The position numbers and the translations under genes are program-made. The notes below the pieces were generated by a model. The model searched no databases. It saw only the letters and a program-made list of their open reading frames with translations, and had not been told where the DNA came from. DNA of 64,000 bases from Paragorgia papillata (lineage: Eukaryota; Cnidaria; Anthozoa; Scleralcyonacea; Coralliidae), in contig JAWNZC010000322.1 in NCBI GenBank assembly GCA_035771165.1, positions 9,251,001 through 9,315,000 of the forward strand, given 5' to 3'. This document shows, in pieces, positions 34,070 to 46,991 of the stretch; the stretch's first letter is position 1, and each line of letters opens with the position of its first letter.

Positions 34070-35127
34070 ATAATTGTTTTACGTAGAACTACCAAACTTC
34101 ATGCGCGAGCGATTGAGTGTGATTTGTACTTTAACTGAGTTTGCAATTTATGCATTATTAAACGTTTTTAAATAGGACAGATTGATACTGGGAAACTATG
34201 ACCCTCTGATCCTAGCGTACTTTAATTAATTGTAGTCGTAGGTGAGGAGCTCATTTATAACAGTGATTTGAACGATAGATCATCATTTTTTACTTTACTT
34301 TGTTTTGGTGGAAACTGTTGATCAAAAGCAGCTTTGAAAATCTGAAAATTTGACGACCGATTTCTTTTTTAATACTTTGATAAGTGATAAGCTGCTTAAT
34401 GTTGCTTACTTGCTTATCAGCGCATTCCAGTCACATAGTTTAAATTATGTCCTTGAGAGGTTTGGTTGAAGCATACCAGAGTAAAGAGAGTGTCCAATAA
34501 TAAATGCACCACTGCAGGTGCTAAATATTTCTTTCTACTGATATGCACCAGTCACTCCTGGCTCCAAGTATACTGGTAATTACAAAGTCATGGTGATTGA
34601 ATCCTGTTTTTGACACCATGAATATTCAACCTTTCCACATCAAAATTTGTCAACTATTCAAGATGTCATCTGTTTATTTGTCATTCTTTATTTTGATGTA
34701 AACAATCTTGCTAAGCATATTGTGAAAATATTATACCAACTGATGAGGAAGACAAAGAAGCCAACCATGTTTAAAAATCTAATATTGGTGACTGCTCATC
34801 AATTTCCCTCTTCATTCTCCCTCTGCTTATTTCACTTCAACATTGCTCCCAGTATCTTCACTCAACAGCAAATGACAGTCACGGATAAGGTATTTTTCTT
34901 CTTTCTTTCTTCAGCTGCAAAATCCAAACACTAAAATTTATTGCAAAACTAAATTCACCATAAGATTTCTGGCACAAAAGAATTTTTGCAAATTTAGTTT
35001 TAAAGTTTGACTTGAAAATTTTATTGAGTATTACAAGAAATTTCCTGTCAACAAGTTTATATAAAAGTTTCCTGGCAACAGTGGTGCTACTGGTGTTGTC
35101 AGAAATTTTCTAGCAGTGCACACTTTT
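34070..35127. other. 3' flank, no further gene recognised
   Basis: Contains the likely poly(A) signal near 34500. The plus ORF at 34647-34934 has no domain. Confidence 0.35.
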
Positions 35128-35177
35128 TGAATTGAATTGAATTGAATTGAATTGAATTGAATTGAATTGAATTGAAA
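35128..35177. repeat. (TTGAA)n microsatellite
   Basis: About ten uninterrupted copies of a 5-bp unit. Confidence 0.95.
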
Positions 35178-35494
35178 CTTCATTTAAAGAGGGTTAAAAA
35201 CACCTGGTTAGCAGAAGCTAATCTTACCCAGTAACCTGTATATAACCTGTTATATACAGGTCAGTGGCACTGCATCACAGAATAAAGAACTGACTGGGTG
35301 GTGAGAATTTCCATAACTGCTTGAATGGTGGGGTAAGAAGCATATTTCCCACCTACTGGAGTGTAGCAAACTAGTACATGTCATTGAATACGAGGTGAAT
35401 GTCTGTGTTTTTTTTCTGGTTAAATTATGGCCTAGTTGGGTAGCCAGGGGTTTCAAATGACTGGTGCAATAATTGTAGAACAATGACAGGTTGC

Positions 35495-35602
35495 TTAACC
35501 CTTTCCCTACTAGGTTGCCCCAAACCTGCCACTTTGTTATTTTACTCTAATGGCAGATGATTTTACTCATCAAGTGAGAACCCCTAGGAAGGAAAGGGTT
35601 AA
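35495..35602. mobile_element. 108-bp MITE-like repeat
   Basis: TTAACCCTTTCC at the left and GGAAAGGGTTAA at the right are exact complements, followed inward by CTAGG on each side. Confidence 0.55.
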
Positions 35603-36786
35603 AGCGTTGTCCAAACTTAAAACAAAGCACTAATAAAATAACCTACATGTAACCCTAAGGTTATAACAAAGTACTGTACTGATAATTGTAACCCTACAGT
35701 TATAATGTAGTACTAAAACCATATTTAATTTTAAGATTATAAAGTATAAAGTATATATTTTCATACTATAATGTATATGCTTGTATTTTAATATAAAAAC
35801 TTTGACGTTATCCTTGACGTCATAATACGCTACGAATACATGTAATCATATTGCATATTTGAGAAATTGTTTGGTTATTATATTTTTCTGAGATGCTTAT
35901 AGGACTTATAGTGGCATAATTATTAATGAAATTTCACGTTAAAATGTAGTTGTAACACAGTAACATACTTGTTGACCGAAAATAAATACGCATCACTACC
36001 GTGACAGCAGCGGCGCCCATCTTGCTCGTTGTTTTTGAATATTTTTTAACGCATTTTTAAAATATACGACATTGGTGCCTTTTTATGCCTATTTGGGTCA
36101 AATAATTGTGCACTCCTTTGCCCTTTGGTCCTTTAAGCCCTTTAAGAGCGATGTCCGCTAAAAAGGACTGTCCACTTAATTTAAGGATACACATCTCCTA
36201 AAAAGGACTGTAAAGGGCTCCGCTCGGAGCGTCAGTATTTCGTTGATTCGTTTACTTGCTCGTCTGCACGATGAACATTATTTTATTTGATGTTGTGTGA
36301 GATACACACACACCTGCTTCCTTCGAATTAAGTTTGGTGTGATAATAGCAAATATATTATATAACATGATCTCTCTCGATGAGCTTATAGCTCATGGAGA
36401 AAATGTTTATAATCAGAAATATGTTTAAATAAAAAAAAATAACCTTCTCTGATTTATGCATATGTACGTCACATTAAACTGAAATACACTGCATCTCAAA
36501 AACTAAGCAAGGAAACCAGAAACTGCAAAAGATGTTACTTTTAAGTGTTCTTTCAAATGAGATAAACTTAATTTTCATGTTAGATGCACAGCACTTTAAA
36601 CAACCACCATACAATGTAACCATAAAGAATTAGTTACTGAATAAGAAATTCCTGGACCAATCTCTGAACAAAGTCAGTCTTAATTGTTCGCTTCTAAACA
36701 CTGTTCATACGCGGACTAGTGTTTGTGGATTGTTCTAGATGTTTTGTTTATAAGAAAGAGTCAAGTGGTTAAGTAATATTTAAATT
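35603..36786. other. no gene recognised
   Basis: AT-rich; no exon or clear repeat seen. Confidence 0.35.
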
Positions 36787-37130
36787 TTAATAATTCATGA
36801 CGAAAATTCAAAAGAAATCAATACCGTAGCAGAGGTTGCAAATCGGGTACAGGATCGTCCTGATTTACATAAACTTTAGCTTCGATTTTCTCGGCTAAAA
36901 CAGACCGTATCCCCAAAATAGTTGGCGAACTTGATTACTTAGATGCATTTGTATTTTAAGAAAGATACAGCATTCGCATCCGAGCTGTACCTGATTTACT
37001 ACGGCTCGCTCGCCTTGTAAATCAGATTACAGCTCGGCTGCTCATGCTGTATCTATTACTTATCAAATTCATTAATAATTCATGACGAAAATTCAAAAGA
37101 AATGAATGTTTAATTAGCATCTTTAAATAC
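36787..37130. repeat. dispersed TTAATAATTCATGA-family repeat, copy A
   Basis: Bounded on both sides by the direct pair AATAATTCATGACGAAAATT. The inside has an imperfect palindrome around CTGTACCTGATTTAC. Shares ends with copies at 37500, 43829, 44106 and 57420. Confidence 0.6.
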
Positions 37131-37495
37131 GGATAAAACATTGATTAATAAAACATCAATGTTTTATCAAAGTTAATAGGCACTACTATAGTGGCTCAAA
37201 TTCAGCTTTTTCTGAGTAAAAATGATCTTATTTAAGTTGGCAGTCACGCTATCTCAGCCAGCCGCTCTGAATAATTTCCCGAAAATACATGTACCGTGAC
37301 AAAGTTAAAACTTGTTTAAAACACTCATGAAACCTTTATTTTGTTAACTTGGGTGTTGGAACGACCGCCACAGAAATTCTGACTGCCAACTTGCGATGAC
37401 TTGCGTTCTCGTTTGATTAGGGCTTAAAACAAAGTGTTCATCATTTACACTTACAAATCCCTTAAAAGATCACCCTTAAAGATCGGCCGCTCATA

Positions 37496-37776
37496 TTTTA
37501 ACTATTACTTAAAACACGAGCAGGAGTGTTTTATCAGATTTAAAACCACGAGGGCGCAGCCCGAGTGTTTTAGATCTGATAAAACACGTGATGCGAGTGT
37601 TTTGAATGGCTTCAAAAACGATTCGTTATTGGATGTTATGTTCATTAGTATTCTTTATATAAAATTGTACGTTCATTAGTATTCTTTCTGACGTCAAGAA
37701 GTTTTTTCAGGTATAAAACCACAGACATGGTACTGATTTCCTTTGTGTTTTCCTCATGAATTATTAATGAGTTTTT
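37496..37776 (+). repeat. dispersed TTAATAATTCATGA-family repeat, copy B
   Basis: Closely matches 44106-44426 in inverted orientation, including AAAACACTC-type inverted blocks, GACGTCA and the end ATGAATTATTAATGAG. Non-coding. Confidence 0.7.
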
Positions 37777-38366
37777 GAAGAAGACTTATCTTGATATACT
37801 TCAGAGCTCAAAATGGTATACTGAAACAATGAAATGGCGGCCATATTGGTGTACCATATTGGTGTACCGAGTTATAGCTTGTCTGCGTAAATACGACCAT
37901 ATTACTCCAACTCTCAGGATGCTTCACTGGTTGCCAGTACAGCAAAGAATCATTTTTAATCTTTAAAATAATGAACAACGTGGCTCCAATATATTTGCAA
38001 GAACTTTTATGCCACTATCAGCCGGCAAGGCGTCTTCGATCGTCTTCAGACAAATGGCGTTTCCGAGAACAACACTATAATTTAAAGACATATGGGTACA
38101 GGGCCTTCTCGGTAGCAGCACCGAGAATCTGGAACATTAGATCGATTAGTAACATCAACATTTTTAAATCTGAATTGAAAACACATCTTTTTAAACAAAC
38201 TTATGATTTGTAATTACTCTTAGGTTTTAATTAACATTCTTATAGTATCTTATTAGCATTTTTAACATTAATATTATAATAAAAATCTACTGTAAATATA
38301 AATAATAATTTTGTAAAGCATAATATGACATTGTAAAGCGCTTAGGACAGCAATGTATAGGCGCTA
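37777..38366 (+). pseudogene. L2/CR1-type LINE ORF2 C-terminus and 3' end
   Basis: Two plus frames give KYDHITPTLRMLHWLPVQQR, then NNVAPIYLQELL, YGYRAFSVAAPRIWN and a stop after FKSELKTHLFKQTYDL. These are the usual C-terminal blocks of L2/CR1-like ORF2. One frame change lies near 37966. The 3' UTR ends in GTAAAGCGCTTAGGAC and GGCGCTATA. The tail continues after the MITE at 38369-38689 as AAGTACCATCATTATTATTA. Confidence 0.8.
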
Positions 38367-38368
38367 TA

Positions 38369-38689
38369 CAGTGTGTATCAAAAAAATTCGAACCTTTCGA
38401 AAATGAATTAGCATTCTTTTCAAACAACCTATTGTAGTAGTTTGAAAGCCCTAAAAGCGCTGCGTTATAAATTAATCAGCACATAAGTTAAACGAAGCGA
38501 AAAAGCTTTTAAATACTTTCACCATGCATACACTTCAAGTTATCTTAATTTCCCAGGTGTATAAGACCGTGTGTTTTACGCATCTGTGGGTTCAGCGAAG
38601 TGCTTAGGGCTTTCAAACTACTACAATAGGTTGTTTGAAAAGAATGCTAATTCATTTTGTAAGGGTTCGAATTTTTTTTATACACACTG
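38369..38689. mobile_element. Tc1/mariner-type MITE nested in LINE 3' tail
   Basis: Begins CAGTGTGTATCAAAAAAATT and ends with the near complement; arms are about 100 bp, including CAAACTACTACAATAGGTTG. TA lies at both sides (38367-38368, 38690-38691), within the LINE tail. Confidence 0.85.
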
Positions 38690-38691
38690 TA

Positions 38692-39151
38692 TAAGTACCA
38701 TCATTATTATTATCCTATGGAAATTTAGCTCTATTCTTATTCAAAAATTTCGTATTGTTTCACCACCCCAATGGTGCTACCGATCACGTGAGTGAAAACG
38801 ATCCATAGCATAGGGCAAAGCGGACAAGCGGCGCTTCTACACACGTAACTGGGAATGACACCACAAGTCGAGTTTTCAATTTCAAACACAGGGGAATTAA
38901 TTATAGGCGCCAAGGCGCGTAAACTGCTCATGAATATTTTAGAAAAGAGGGGAACTAATGTAATCACAGAATAACGTTCAAAGCATTTTTTTTAAATGTC
39001 AATATGGTATATACAACTTTATAGACCTATTGACGATTGTTAATAATATACACTTGTTGACTGGCGCCGAGGGAAACATCGAGTTTTATGGACCCGCGAA
39101 GCTTGAGGGACCGTAAAAGTCGATATTTCTCGAGGCGAAAGTCAACAAGCG
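38692..39151. other. LINE tail, then unannotated sequence
   Basis: Starts with the ATT-repeat tail of the LINE. No gene recognised afterwards. Confidence 0.35.
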
Positions 39152-39648
39152 TTTTGTTATATACCAAAGACTTTTAAAATACAAAATACCAAACTGACTC
39201 GAAACTTGTAAAAGGCAAAAGGACTTACCAAAACACTTAAAAACTTGTAGCTAAAAGGCAAAAAGACTTACCAAAATACTTTGACTTTATCTTCGTATTT
39301 CAATTCAACTGAACAAATACACCAGACTCAACAAGTACAAAGAACAGCTTTAAAATTATCCAGATTTTCTTCAGACCTCCTTTGAAGATATGTACAGATA
39401 TTCTTTCCTTTGGAAAATGGACTATTTCGTACCAAACAAGCTCGAAACAGCTCTTGTTGGTTTTCAAAATGTTCCGAAAAGTCCAAAGTTCTTGATCTGA
39501 TGCAATAATCATTGTGTATTCACGTGAACAACGCATGATTAAAGCTGACGTCAGAGGGAAACATTGAGTTTGTTGAACAACACGTGACCATGATTTGACC
39601 AATAGGATATCATCTTTGGTAAACGAAAGTCTTTGGTATATAACAAAC
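39152..39648. repeat. foldback repeat with 20-bp-class ends
   Basis: TTTGTTATATACCAAAGACTT at the left is matched by its complement at the right. The interior shows no domain. Confidence 0.6.
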
Positions 39649-39704
39649 GTACTTCTAAATGTGTGACTAGATCTAGATCTTATATTTTTTTTCTATAACT
39701 TTTC

Positions 39705-40045
39705 AGAGTTTAGGTCGGGAACTCCTATTTCGCTAGAGTATAATTAGAACTTGGAATTCACTGCCATCTGAAATTAAGTCTATTGCTTTAATTAATTAGT
39801 ACTTTTAAAGGAAAGTTAATTAAGACAACATCTCTGTAATAATTAAGCTACTAAATAGTTATGAGCCTCCGAATTCTAGTTTTTCTATGGTGGATGATAC
39901 TTTTGTTTTTAATTTTTGTAATGTGTATATGGTAGTCAAATTCAAATGGGGTTTTGCTCTGTCTGACCACCAATCACCTTAACTATTATCTTATTTTTTA
40001 TTATTTGTCTCTTTTGTTGTAAATATATAGGTGATACAGTAATTA
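39705..40045 (+). pseudogene. LINE 3' remnant
   Basis: A short translated stretch RTWNSLPSEIKSIALIN matches the C-terminal block of CR1/Jockey-like ORF2. A T-rich 3' UTR and ATATAGGTGATAC-type end follow. Too short to assign to a clade. Confidence 0.45.
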
Positions 40046-40050
40046 AATAG

Positions 40051-40195
40051 AGAATAATACATGGATGTGCGGAAATATGAAATTTATTTCGAGTGTTGAC
40101 CAGGATATCTCACGAGTGAGCGACGCGAACAAGTAAGATATCTTGGTCAACACGAGAAATAAATTTCATATTTCCGCACATCCATGTATTGTTCT
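40051..40195. repeat. strong hairpin repeat
   Basis: Arms of about 60 bp (ACATGGATGTGCGGAAATAT and complement) pair almost perfectly around a 30-bp loop. Confidence 0.75.
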
Positions 40196-41801
40196 GTTTA
40201 TTCTATAAAAATAATTCCTGATTCAGCTATAATAAATAATGCTGATTCAGCGATAATCGTCACATGTGCGATTGTCATAAATAATCGCACATGTGAGATT
40301 ATCACTTTTATTAGTGGCGGAAAAATCAATAAAACACTCTATTTTATATAATAAAACAAAACAAACAAACAAGCATCAAATACTGTTAATTATAACAGAT
40401 AAAGTGTTTCAGCCGTTGCTATGACAACAGTGACGTCTCAAAATGGCCGTAAATTTACATCTAATCCAATTTATTTCAAAAGCGAGTTCGGTTAACCCCC
40501 GAAATTACCCCCAGATCTTTTTGCAAAGTAATCAACAGTGAGATTTTAAAAAAATTCTGTAGATCCAATTTTTTTTATCGATTTTCTATTTTTCAATTAT
40601 TATATAATTATGTTACATTGAACATCAAAATTGAATAAAGAAGTTATGAAGGGCAAGTCGTTGATTAAATGTTCGGCCATATTTCGTTGGGAAATAACAC
40701 TAAGAAACTTGTTGTAGTTTTTCTTGATATTCTTGGTGAATTCTGCCGACAGCTGCCGAAAGGTAATGTTCATATAAATTAAACTAGTTATTTTCTGCAC
40801 GCGAATTGCATGAATTATAGTCTGCACTCTGAAGAGATATTCAAATCAGAATCTGAAATGCGCGCAAACTTGTGGTATCAGTACGCGTCACCGTCAACTA
40901 CAATCGTGGACAAAATTGTTGAGACACTTTGCCGTTTTTGACGATTTTCGCATAGTGTCTCAAGGACTTTTGTCCAGTATTGTAGGTCAGTACGGTATGG
41001 TATTATCAGTAATTACAAAGTTTACTGTTATCACTAAGAGGTACTACAGGCGCTTGCCTACCCATTTTGGTCACCGCACGCCACTGTAGAGCCTAATCTC
41101 ACACGGGGTACGGAGTCTCCCATCCTCTAAGTCTAACCCCAATCAACCATCCCTAATAGTCGCAGAGATTTATGAAGTACAACATCTGACCAGACTTATG
41201 GGATGTGTTTTGTTGGTAAGTTTCACTGCGAGTAATTAAGTACTTTTTGTAAATTTTAATTAATTACTACTCTTATTGAACCTTGTGGCAAAACTTAATA
41301 AATAAATAAATAAATAAATAAAAGTAGTTTTGGAAAAGAGACTGGTACTTATTCAACACTGCACTGACTTTACTCGTTTCAGTCTCCCCCTCGGAGTTTC
41401 ATTTTTAAGTATGAGATTTTAGAATTTGTCGATTCATTGAACTGTTGATATTTTTTTTCAAAATGGGGTCTGTAGTTTTTGAGACAAACAAAAGAGCATA
41501 ATGCTGAAAACATTTATCACTGAGATGTTGTACATATCAAATATCGTAAAAACAAAACTTTATAAAGGTAAGGAAGTATATTTTCTATAATTCTTCGTAT
41601 TTTATTTATGTTTTGGCTAGGTTTTGGCCGTAGCGATGTTTTCGAAAACTTCGTCATGAGTGAAGAACATATTGAACATGAATTAAGTGCAAAGTCGTAA
41701 CACAGGATCCAAAACACCACAATAAAAGTCTTTTTAGCATATATTCAGTAGTGAAGTACTATGCGTAGTGACTTTCCATATTGGATTATGGTACATTATA
41801 G
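40196..41801. other. no gene; LINE-type 3' tail near 41290
   Basis: A small hairpin with CACATGTGCGAT lies at 40258-40305. Near 41275-41325 the sequence CTTGTGGCAAAACTTAATA followed by AATA repeats resembles the tail of the LINE at 17891, in opposite orientation. Nothing else recognised. Confidence 0.4.
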
Positions 41802-42294
41802 CAACCTCGTACCCAGGGCATTTTGCATCCACGTTGGGAGGTCGGCGAAAAAGGCCCTGGCAGCTGCTGATCGATTCTATAATCTGATTGGCCGGTTTAA
41901 GAACTCGATTAATTCAGATAGAGTATAATTTATTCATGAAAATTTGAATTGCAATAGATCCACTCTGCAAAGTTTACCCAAAGAATGGAAACGATAGCTT
42001 TGGTTAAAGTCAAGAACAACATATGTTTGTTCATGACATTTACATGTATCCTGGATATAATCGTGGGAGTATCATGATGAATAATGCTGCCAGTTGGTTT
42101 GCATGAGTGAGTTGGCAGAGCGTTAAAGATATCATTATTCATTTATACGTATTATACAAAAATAAAACACAAAGACCGCATAAATTTTCTAGGCATAACA
42201 CCCCAAAATTCTGGGTGTCACGTGACCAGTCGATGCCAGGACCATTTTCGCCGACTTCCCAACGTGGAGGGAAAATGTACTGGGTACGAGGTTG
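41802..42294. mobile_element. 493-bp MITE with about 65-bp inverted ends
   Basis: CAACCTCGTACCCAG, CCACGTTGGGA and GTCGGCGAAAA at the left recur inverted at the right. Non-coding. Confidence 0.8.
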
Positions 42295-43494
42295 ACATTA
42301 CACAAATGAAATTACAATCTCAATAATTATTTGACTCTCATATACGGTACCGTACTCGTCTCTGGACAGCTTCTTGCATGAAGGCGACTACACAGCCATT
42401 AAACAAATCCAATTAATTTGATAACATGTGATTCTTACTGCATGCATGGAATCACCTACACGAGGTCCTAACACTTTAACAGATAACCAAGAAGTTTTGG
42501 GGAAAATTTAGATTTATGTCTCAGTTTAAACTGAAGTTGTTGAATCAGATGACGTCTTGGTCACGGCGATTTAAGGAAAATATCTTTATCAAATCTTGTG
42601 TATTATAAACATTATTAAACATTATAAAACATTATTATGGGATCTAGTCGCAAAACAGAAAAATCAAGTCGCATTTGCGACCGTGATAATTTTGGTATTT
42701 AATTTCTGTATGTCAATTCAAATTATAGCGTTGCAAATCATTATTGCATGTTTCAAATGATACTGTGTAATTTCTTAACGCTAAAAAAATGTCAGAAAGT
42801 CATTTCTCGGCTTTACGGTTCATGGATTTACTCGACATGATACAAACACCTTCAAACTGGTAAAAGCTGAATGTTTTGGGTTTTATCCGAAAGGCAACTT
42901 TCTTGTGCAAGTTCTTTTTGTATCTACTGCGCATGCGCGAGTAGATACATTGCTGTCGTCCGTGTAATGTAAGTTAAGTTAAGTTAAGTTAACAAAAGAA
43001 TGCCTTCGGAGCCAATCAAAACATAGAATTGTAAACCAAGTACTTCATGTAAGTCAATGCTATGGCAGCAGGGACGAAATCAGTTCGAGGAGCGAGCTGT
43101 TTATTTCAAGAATAGAAGTTTTTACAAGCTTGGTAAGTATTTTAAGTCTGAATCGTGGTCAATTTTTAAATGTGATGTACTATAGACGTTGTTGGAATGA
43201 TGATAAGTTTTTGAAAGCCTCTTAATAGTCTTTGGACAATTTCATATTCAGACGAGGCCATTTATATGGCCAACATGTTTACATGTATGTATTCAGCAGT
43301 CTGATCGAGCTTTGTAAACTGACAAGGCTGTGCATTGCTGAACAGAAATGAAATTTTCTTCTAAGAAAACAAAACTAGCTTCATGATCAAGCAACGATGT
43401 GCAAAACCTGTGGTAGTCCACGAGCGAAATTATTATGCTATTAAATAACATATTGTACAATAGTCAAATGTCAGTGACAGCAAATGTCAGTATG
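42295..43494. other. no gene recognised
   Basis: Contains a short GTTAA repeat near 42970. No exon seen. Confidence 0.35.
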
Positions 43495-43677
43495 CTCGTA
43501 TATTTGTTTGCCTTGCGCGAGTTGTCCCTATTGTTCTTATAGAAAGACTTACACAATGACTTCTTTAAAAAAGTGTAGGTAATTCGAGTTTTTATGTGGC
43601 TAAATGTAATTTAGGCAAGGTAAAAAAGGAGACAATGCTAGTCAGCGGTCACTCATGATAATATGTGGGATTTATCT
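43495..43677 (+). repeat. 183-bp direct repeat, copy 1
   Basis: About 98 per cent identical to 45554-45738 (for example ATGCTAGTCAGCGGTCACTC in both). Non-coding. Confidence 0.85.
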
Positions 43678-43828
43678 TATATTAATAATGGGGTAATTAA
43701 ATTGTATGCTGCAGTTGTCAATGCCATGCAAAAATTTATGACATGAATGCCAAATATTTATTCTACCTTTTACTGCATACATGCATGCATATACATTATA
43801 TGTCTACTCTTGAAGAACAATTCTCAAA

Positions 43829-44105
43829 TTCATTAATAATTCATGAACCGAAAACAAAGGAAATCAGAATCGAGACGGAGGTTTTGATATCGGAGGAAGA
43901 AACTACATAAATTAAGCCAACTTTCGCCTCGATTTTCTCTTAAAATACTGATTTGTTTGAGAAGCTATATCATACACTTGGAAGAGTGTTTCATCAGGAT
44001 TCCAAACACCTCGAAATTTGTTCAAAAACCTCGGCTTCGCCTCGGTTTTCAACAAAAGTCTCGGTGTTTGGAAATCCTGATGAAACACTCATCCTCGTGT
44101 ATGAT
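43829..44105. repeat. dispersed TTAATAATTCATGA-family repeat, copy C
   Basis: Begins with TTCATTAATAATTCATGA and holds a palindrome around CTCGGCTTCGCCTCGG; next to copy D, which begins with the same motif. Confidence 0.65.
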
Positions 44106-44426
44106 ATATAACATCTCAAACTCATTAATAATTCATGAGGAAAACACAAAGGAAATCAGTACCATGTCCGTGGTTTTATACCTGATAAAACTTCTTGACG
44201 TCAGAAAGAATACTAATGCACATACAATTTTATATAAAGAATATTAATGAACGTACAATTTTATATAAAGAATACTAATGAACATAACATCCAATAACGA
44301 ATCGTTTTTGAAGCCATTCAAAACACTCGCATCACGTGTTTTATCAGATCTAAAACACTCGGGCTGCGCCCTCGTGGTTTTAAATCTAATAAAACACTCC
44401 TGCTCGTGTTTTGAATATTACTTAAT
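44106..44426 (-). repeat. dispersed TTAATAATTCATGA-family repeat, copy D
   Basis: Inverted copy of 37496-37776 with high identity. It contains a local duplication of ACAATTTTATATAAAGAAT. Confidence 0.7.
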
Positions 44427-45312
44427 GTATAGTTGCTAAGTTGCTTTCATAATTTTGATGACAATTGCTGGAGATCTTCGTTCACAACTTCATTATTTCT
44501 AAACTTTACAGATTTTCCTTTACCCACCAACTGGATTGCATTATTATTTGACAAATTGTTGCAACAAAGTTATTTAAATACTTTAGTCAAATTTTGTGAG
44601 TTATTGGTGACAGTACTGTATTAAAATTTGATTGGCCTACAATAAACAATAACCATACTTTATTACCATAGGTTTTAAATAGTACCTATATATGGACATA
44701 TCTGCATGGGCTTGGGACTCGTGTTTCTGTGCCGGATATGAGTAGAGTTGTTAGTGCTCAACCTCTTGTGCTTTGCTGGCTTTACTTTGAGTTCCTTTCT
44801 TAAGGTAAAAACACAGCATGGCTAGCATCGACAAAAATCTTGTTCAGCTCTGAATACAAGGTCACTACAAGTACATACAGTAATTACATACAACATTGTT
44901 TTTACCATAGTAGCTATAGGCATGACTGAACGCAGTAGATACATGCATGTCTGGACATGCCTATTTTTCCCCTCGTGGTTAGTCTATCTTTAGTTCTCAT
45001 TACTATACAAATATAGCTCAGGTATCATTGTTTCCGGCCTACGGTTTTACAGTCTGTCTTTCTTTATTCGTATAAAGTTTATTTTATTTGATGAATATCC
45101 TGCAGTATTCTTGGATTACTACATAATCACCGACAGTCATGCACATACACAGGAGAAGAAATTGTCAGTTCCGTGCTTTTTTTCCGTTCCTAGGGTCATT
45201 GTAATGGTAACCATAACACCAAAACTTTGAAGCTATTTTTGAAGTCAGTAAAAAAACTCCATTTCTTAGTATAAAGCAAATTATGCATGTAAATATATTT
45301 CTTGTTGAAGAC
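44427..45312. other. no gene recognised
   Basis: No repeat or exon seen. Confidence 0.3.
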
Positions 45313-45480
45313 AAATAGCGAAGCGCACAGATGACGTCGAATTCATGTTTGTCTGAGTTTATAATTTATTCTTGCATTTCCAACAAAAGAAAATGGCTCA
45401 TTAGAAATCCCTCGAGATTCAATTTCGGTTTGTTTGTCTGAGTTTTGGTGTATAAATAGTAACTGTGCGCTTCGCTATTT
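45313..45480. mobile_element. 168-bp MITE-like repeat
   Basis: AAATAGCGAAGCGCACAG at the left is exactly inverted at the right; a pair of GTTTGTCTGAGTTT boxes lies inside. Confidence 0.65.
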
Positions 45481-45553
45481 AATCCCAAGAATATCACTTG
45501 TTAAAAATTTTGGTTCAAGTACTCCCCCAGGTAGAAAAATGTTCCATTGTCGT

Positions 45554-45738
45554 ACACTCGTATATTTGTTTGCCTTGCTTGAGTTGTCCCTATTGTTCTT
45601 ATAGAAAGACTTACACAATGACTTCTTTCAAAAAGTGTAGGTAATTCGAGTTTTTATGTGGCTAAATGTAATTTAGGCAAGGTAAAAAAGGAGACAATGC
45701 TAGTCAGCGGTCACTCATGATAATATGTGGGATTTATC
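45554..45738 (+). repeat. 183-bp direct repeat, copy 2
   Basis: Second copy of 43495-43677. It stops within a few bases of the start of the 41-bp minisatellite. Confidence 0.85.
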
Positions 45739-45741
45739 TCA

Positions 45742-46155
45742 GCGCTTATCAAAGTCTTGTCAGCGTGGTCTGAGCTTGACTTGCGCTCATCAAAGTCTTG
45801 TCAGCGTGGTCTGAGCTTGACTTGCGCTCATCAAAGTCTTGTCAGCGTGGTCTGAGCTTGACTTGCGCTCATCACAGTCTTGTCAGCGTGGTCTGAGTTT
45901 GACTTGCGCTCATCAAAGTCTTGTCAGCGTGGTCTGAGCTTGACTTGCACTCATCAAAGTCTTGTCAGCGTGGTCTGAGCTTGACTTGCGCTCATCAAAG
46001 TCTTGTCAGCGTGGTCTGAGCTTGACTTGCGCTCATCAAAGTCTTGTCAGCGTGGTCTGAGCTTGACTTGCGCCCATCAAAGTCTTGTCAGCGTGGTCTG
46101 AGCTTGACTTGCGCTCATCAAAGTCTTGTCAGCGTGGTCTGAGCTTGACTGGTTT
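45742..46155 (+). repeat. 41-bp minisatellite, ten copies
   Basis: Unit contains CAAAGTCTTGTCAGCGTGGT and CTGAGCTTGACTTGCGCTCA; ten copies at a 41-bp period with very few differences. Confidence 0.95.
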
Positions 46156-46991
46156 GCGCGCGCTGTTTAGCAATTGGGCCTGAGAAAGTCAATTTTGGCA
46201 ATAGGAAACATAACTCAGGGCTTGACGTTGATGAGTTTGCGTCTTCAAATACGACACCTATTAAATCTGGTCGGTAAATATTGCAAAAAGATACTGGGAA
46301 AAATTAAAATTTTCCACTATTCTAGCGTGCACAAGACCTTCTGACCCAGGTTTGCAGTTAGCTCCAGTCACTTGCAGGTAACGCGGTTACCTCGGATCCC
46401 AGCATCTGACACCCATGGACAAGTATACACCCAAAAATGTTATCTATAGTATGCACGACTTCAAGAGGTTGATTGCTGATAGGCAGTGCTTCGAAAATGA
46501 CATGTTGAATTCTTGTTATTTTTACATCCAACATTCCAACTTCATGTTGTTAGCGGTTGACCATTTGTTGCTGTTGTCAATCTCCTGCTGTAAAGTTGAT
46601 GAATCCATCTCCTTGGTTATCAATACTCCGGAGGTAGTGCAACCATCAACATAGTTATACCGTTGAGCATTACGAGAAAGAATAGAGCCCCCAATTTAGT
46701 CCCTTGCAAATTGGGATACCCCAGCGTTGATTCCCTTCCAGTTGGATATAAACACAAGTGTCCGAAGGTGAGCTCAATAAAAATAAAAATGAAAATTTCA
46801 TGTAGAACAGAAGAGTGCATAATGAGCAAATAAAAATACAATTGACTTTTAATAGTTTCGTAATTAAGGTGATTACTAAACTGTAGGATAAAAGAAAATC
46901 GTTATTTTTAACTTTAAAGACCTTACAGATAACACAATTATTTGCTAAATATTAATTATCTATGTGGTCAAAATATTGTACATACACCTTA
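46156..46991. other. no gene recognised
   Basis: No exon or clear repeat seen. Confidence 0.3.

Noticed and set aside
33678..34073. 131-residue ORF overlapping the PPxY membrane protein
   Set aside because: Shadow in another frame, rich in His and Leu from the Pro/Tyr codons of the real gene.
45742..46155. CRISPR-like array with 41-bp period
   Set aside because: Whole units are near identical, with no variable spacers.
46620..46841. Hydrophobic 73-residue minus-strand ORF
   Set aside because: No conserved motif, AT-rich composition, no splice or poly(A) context.
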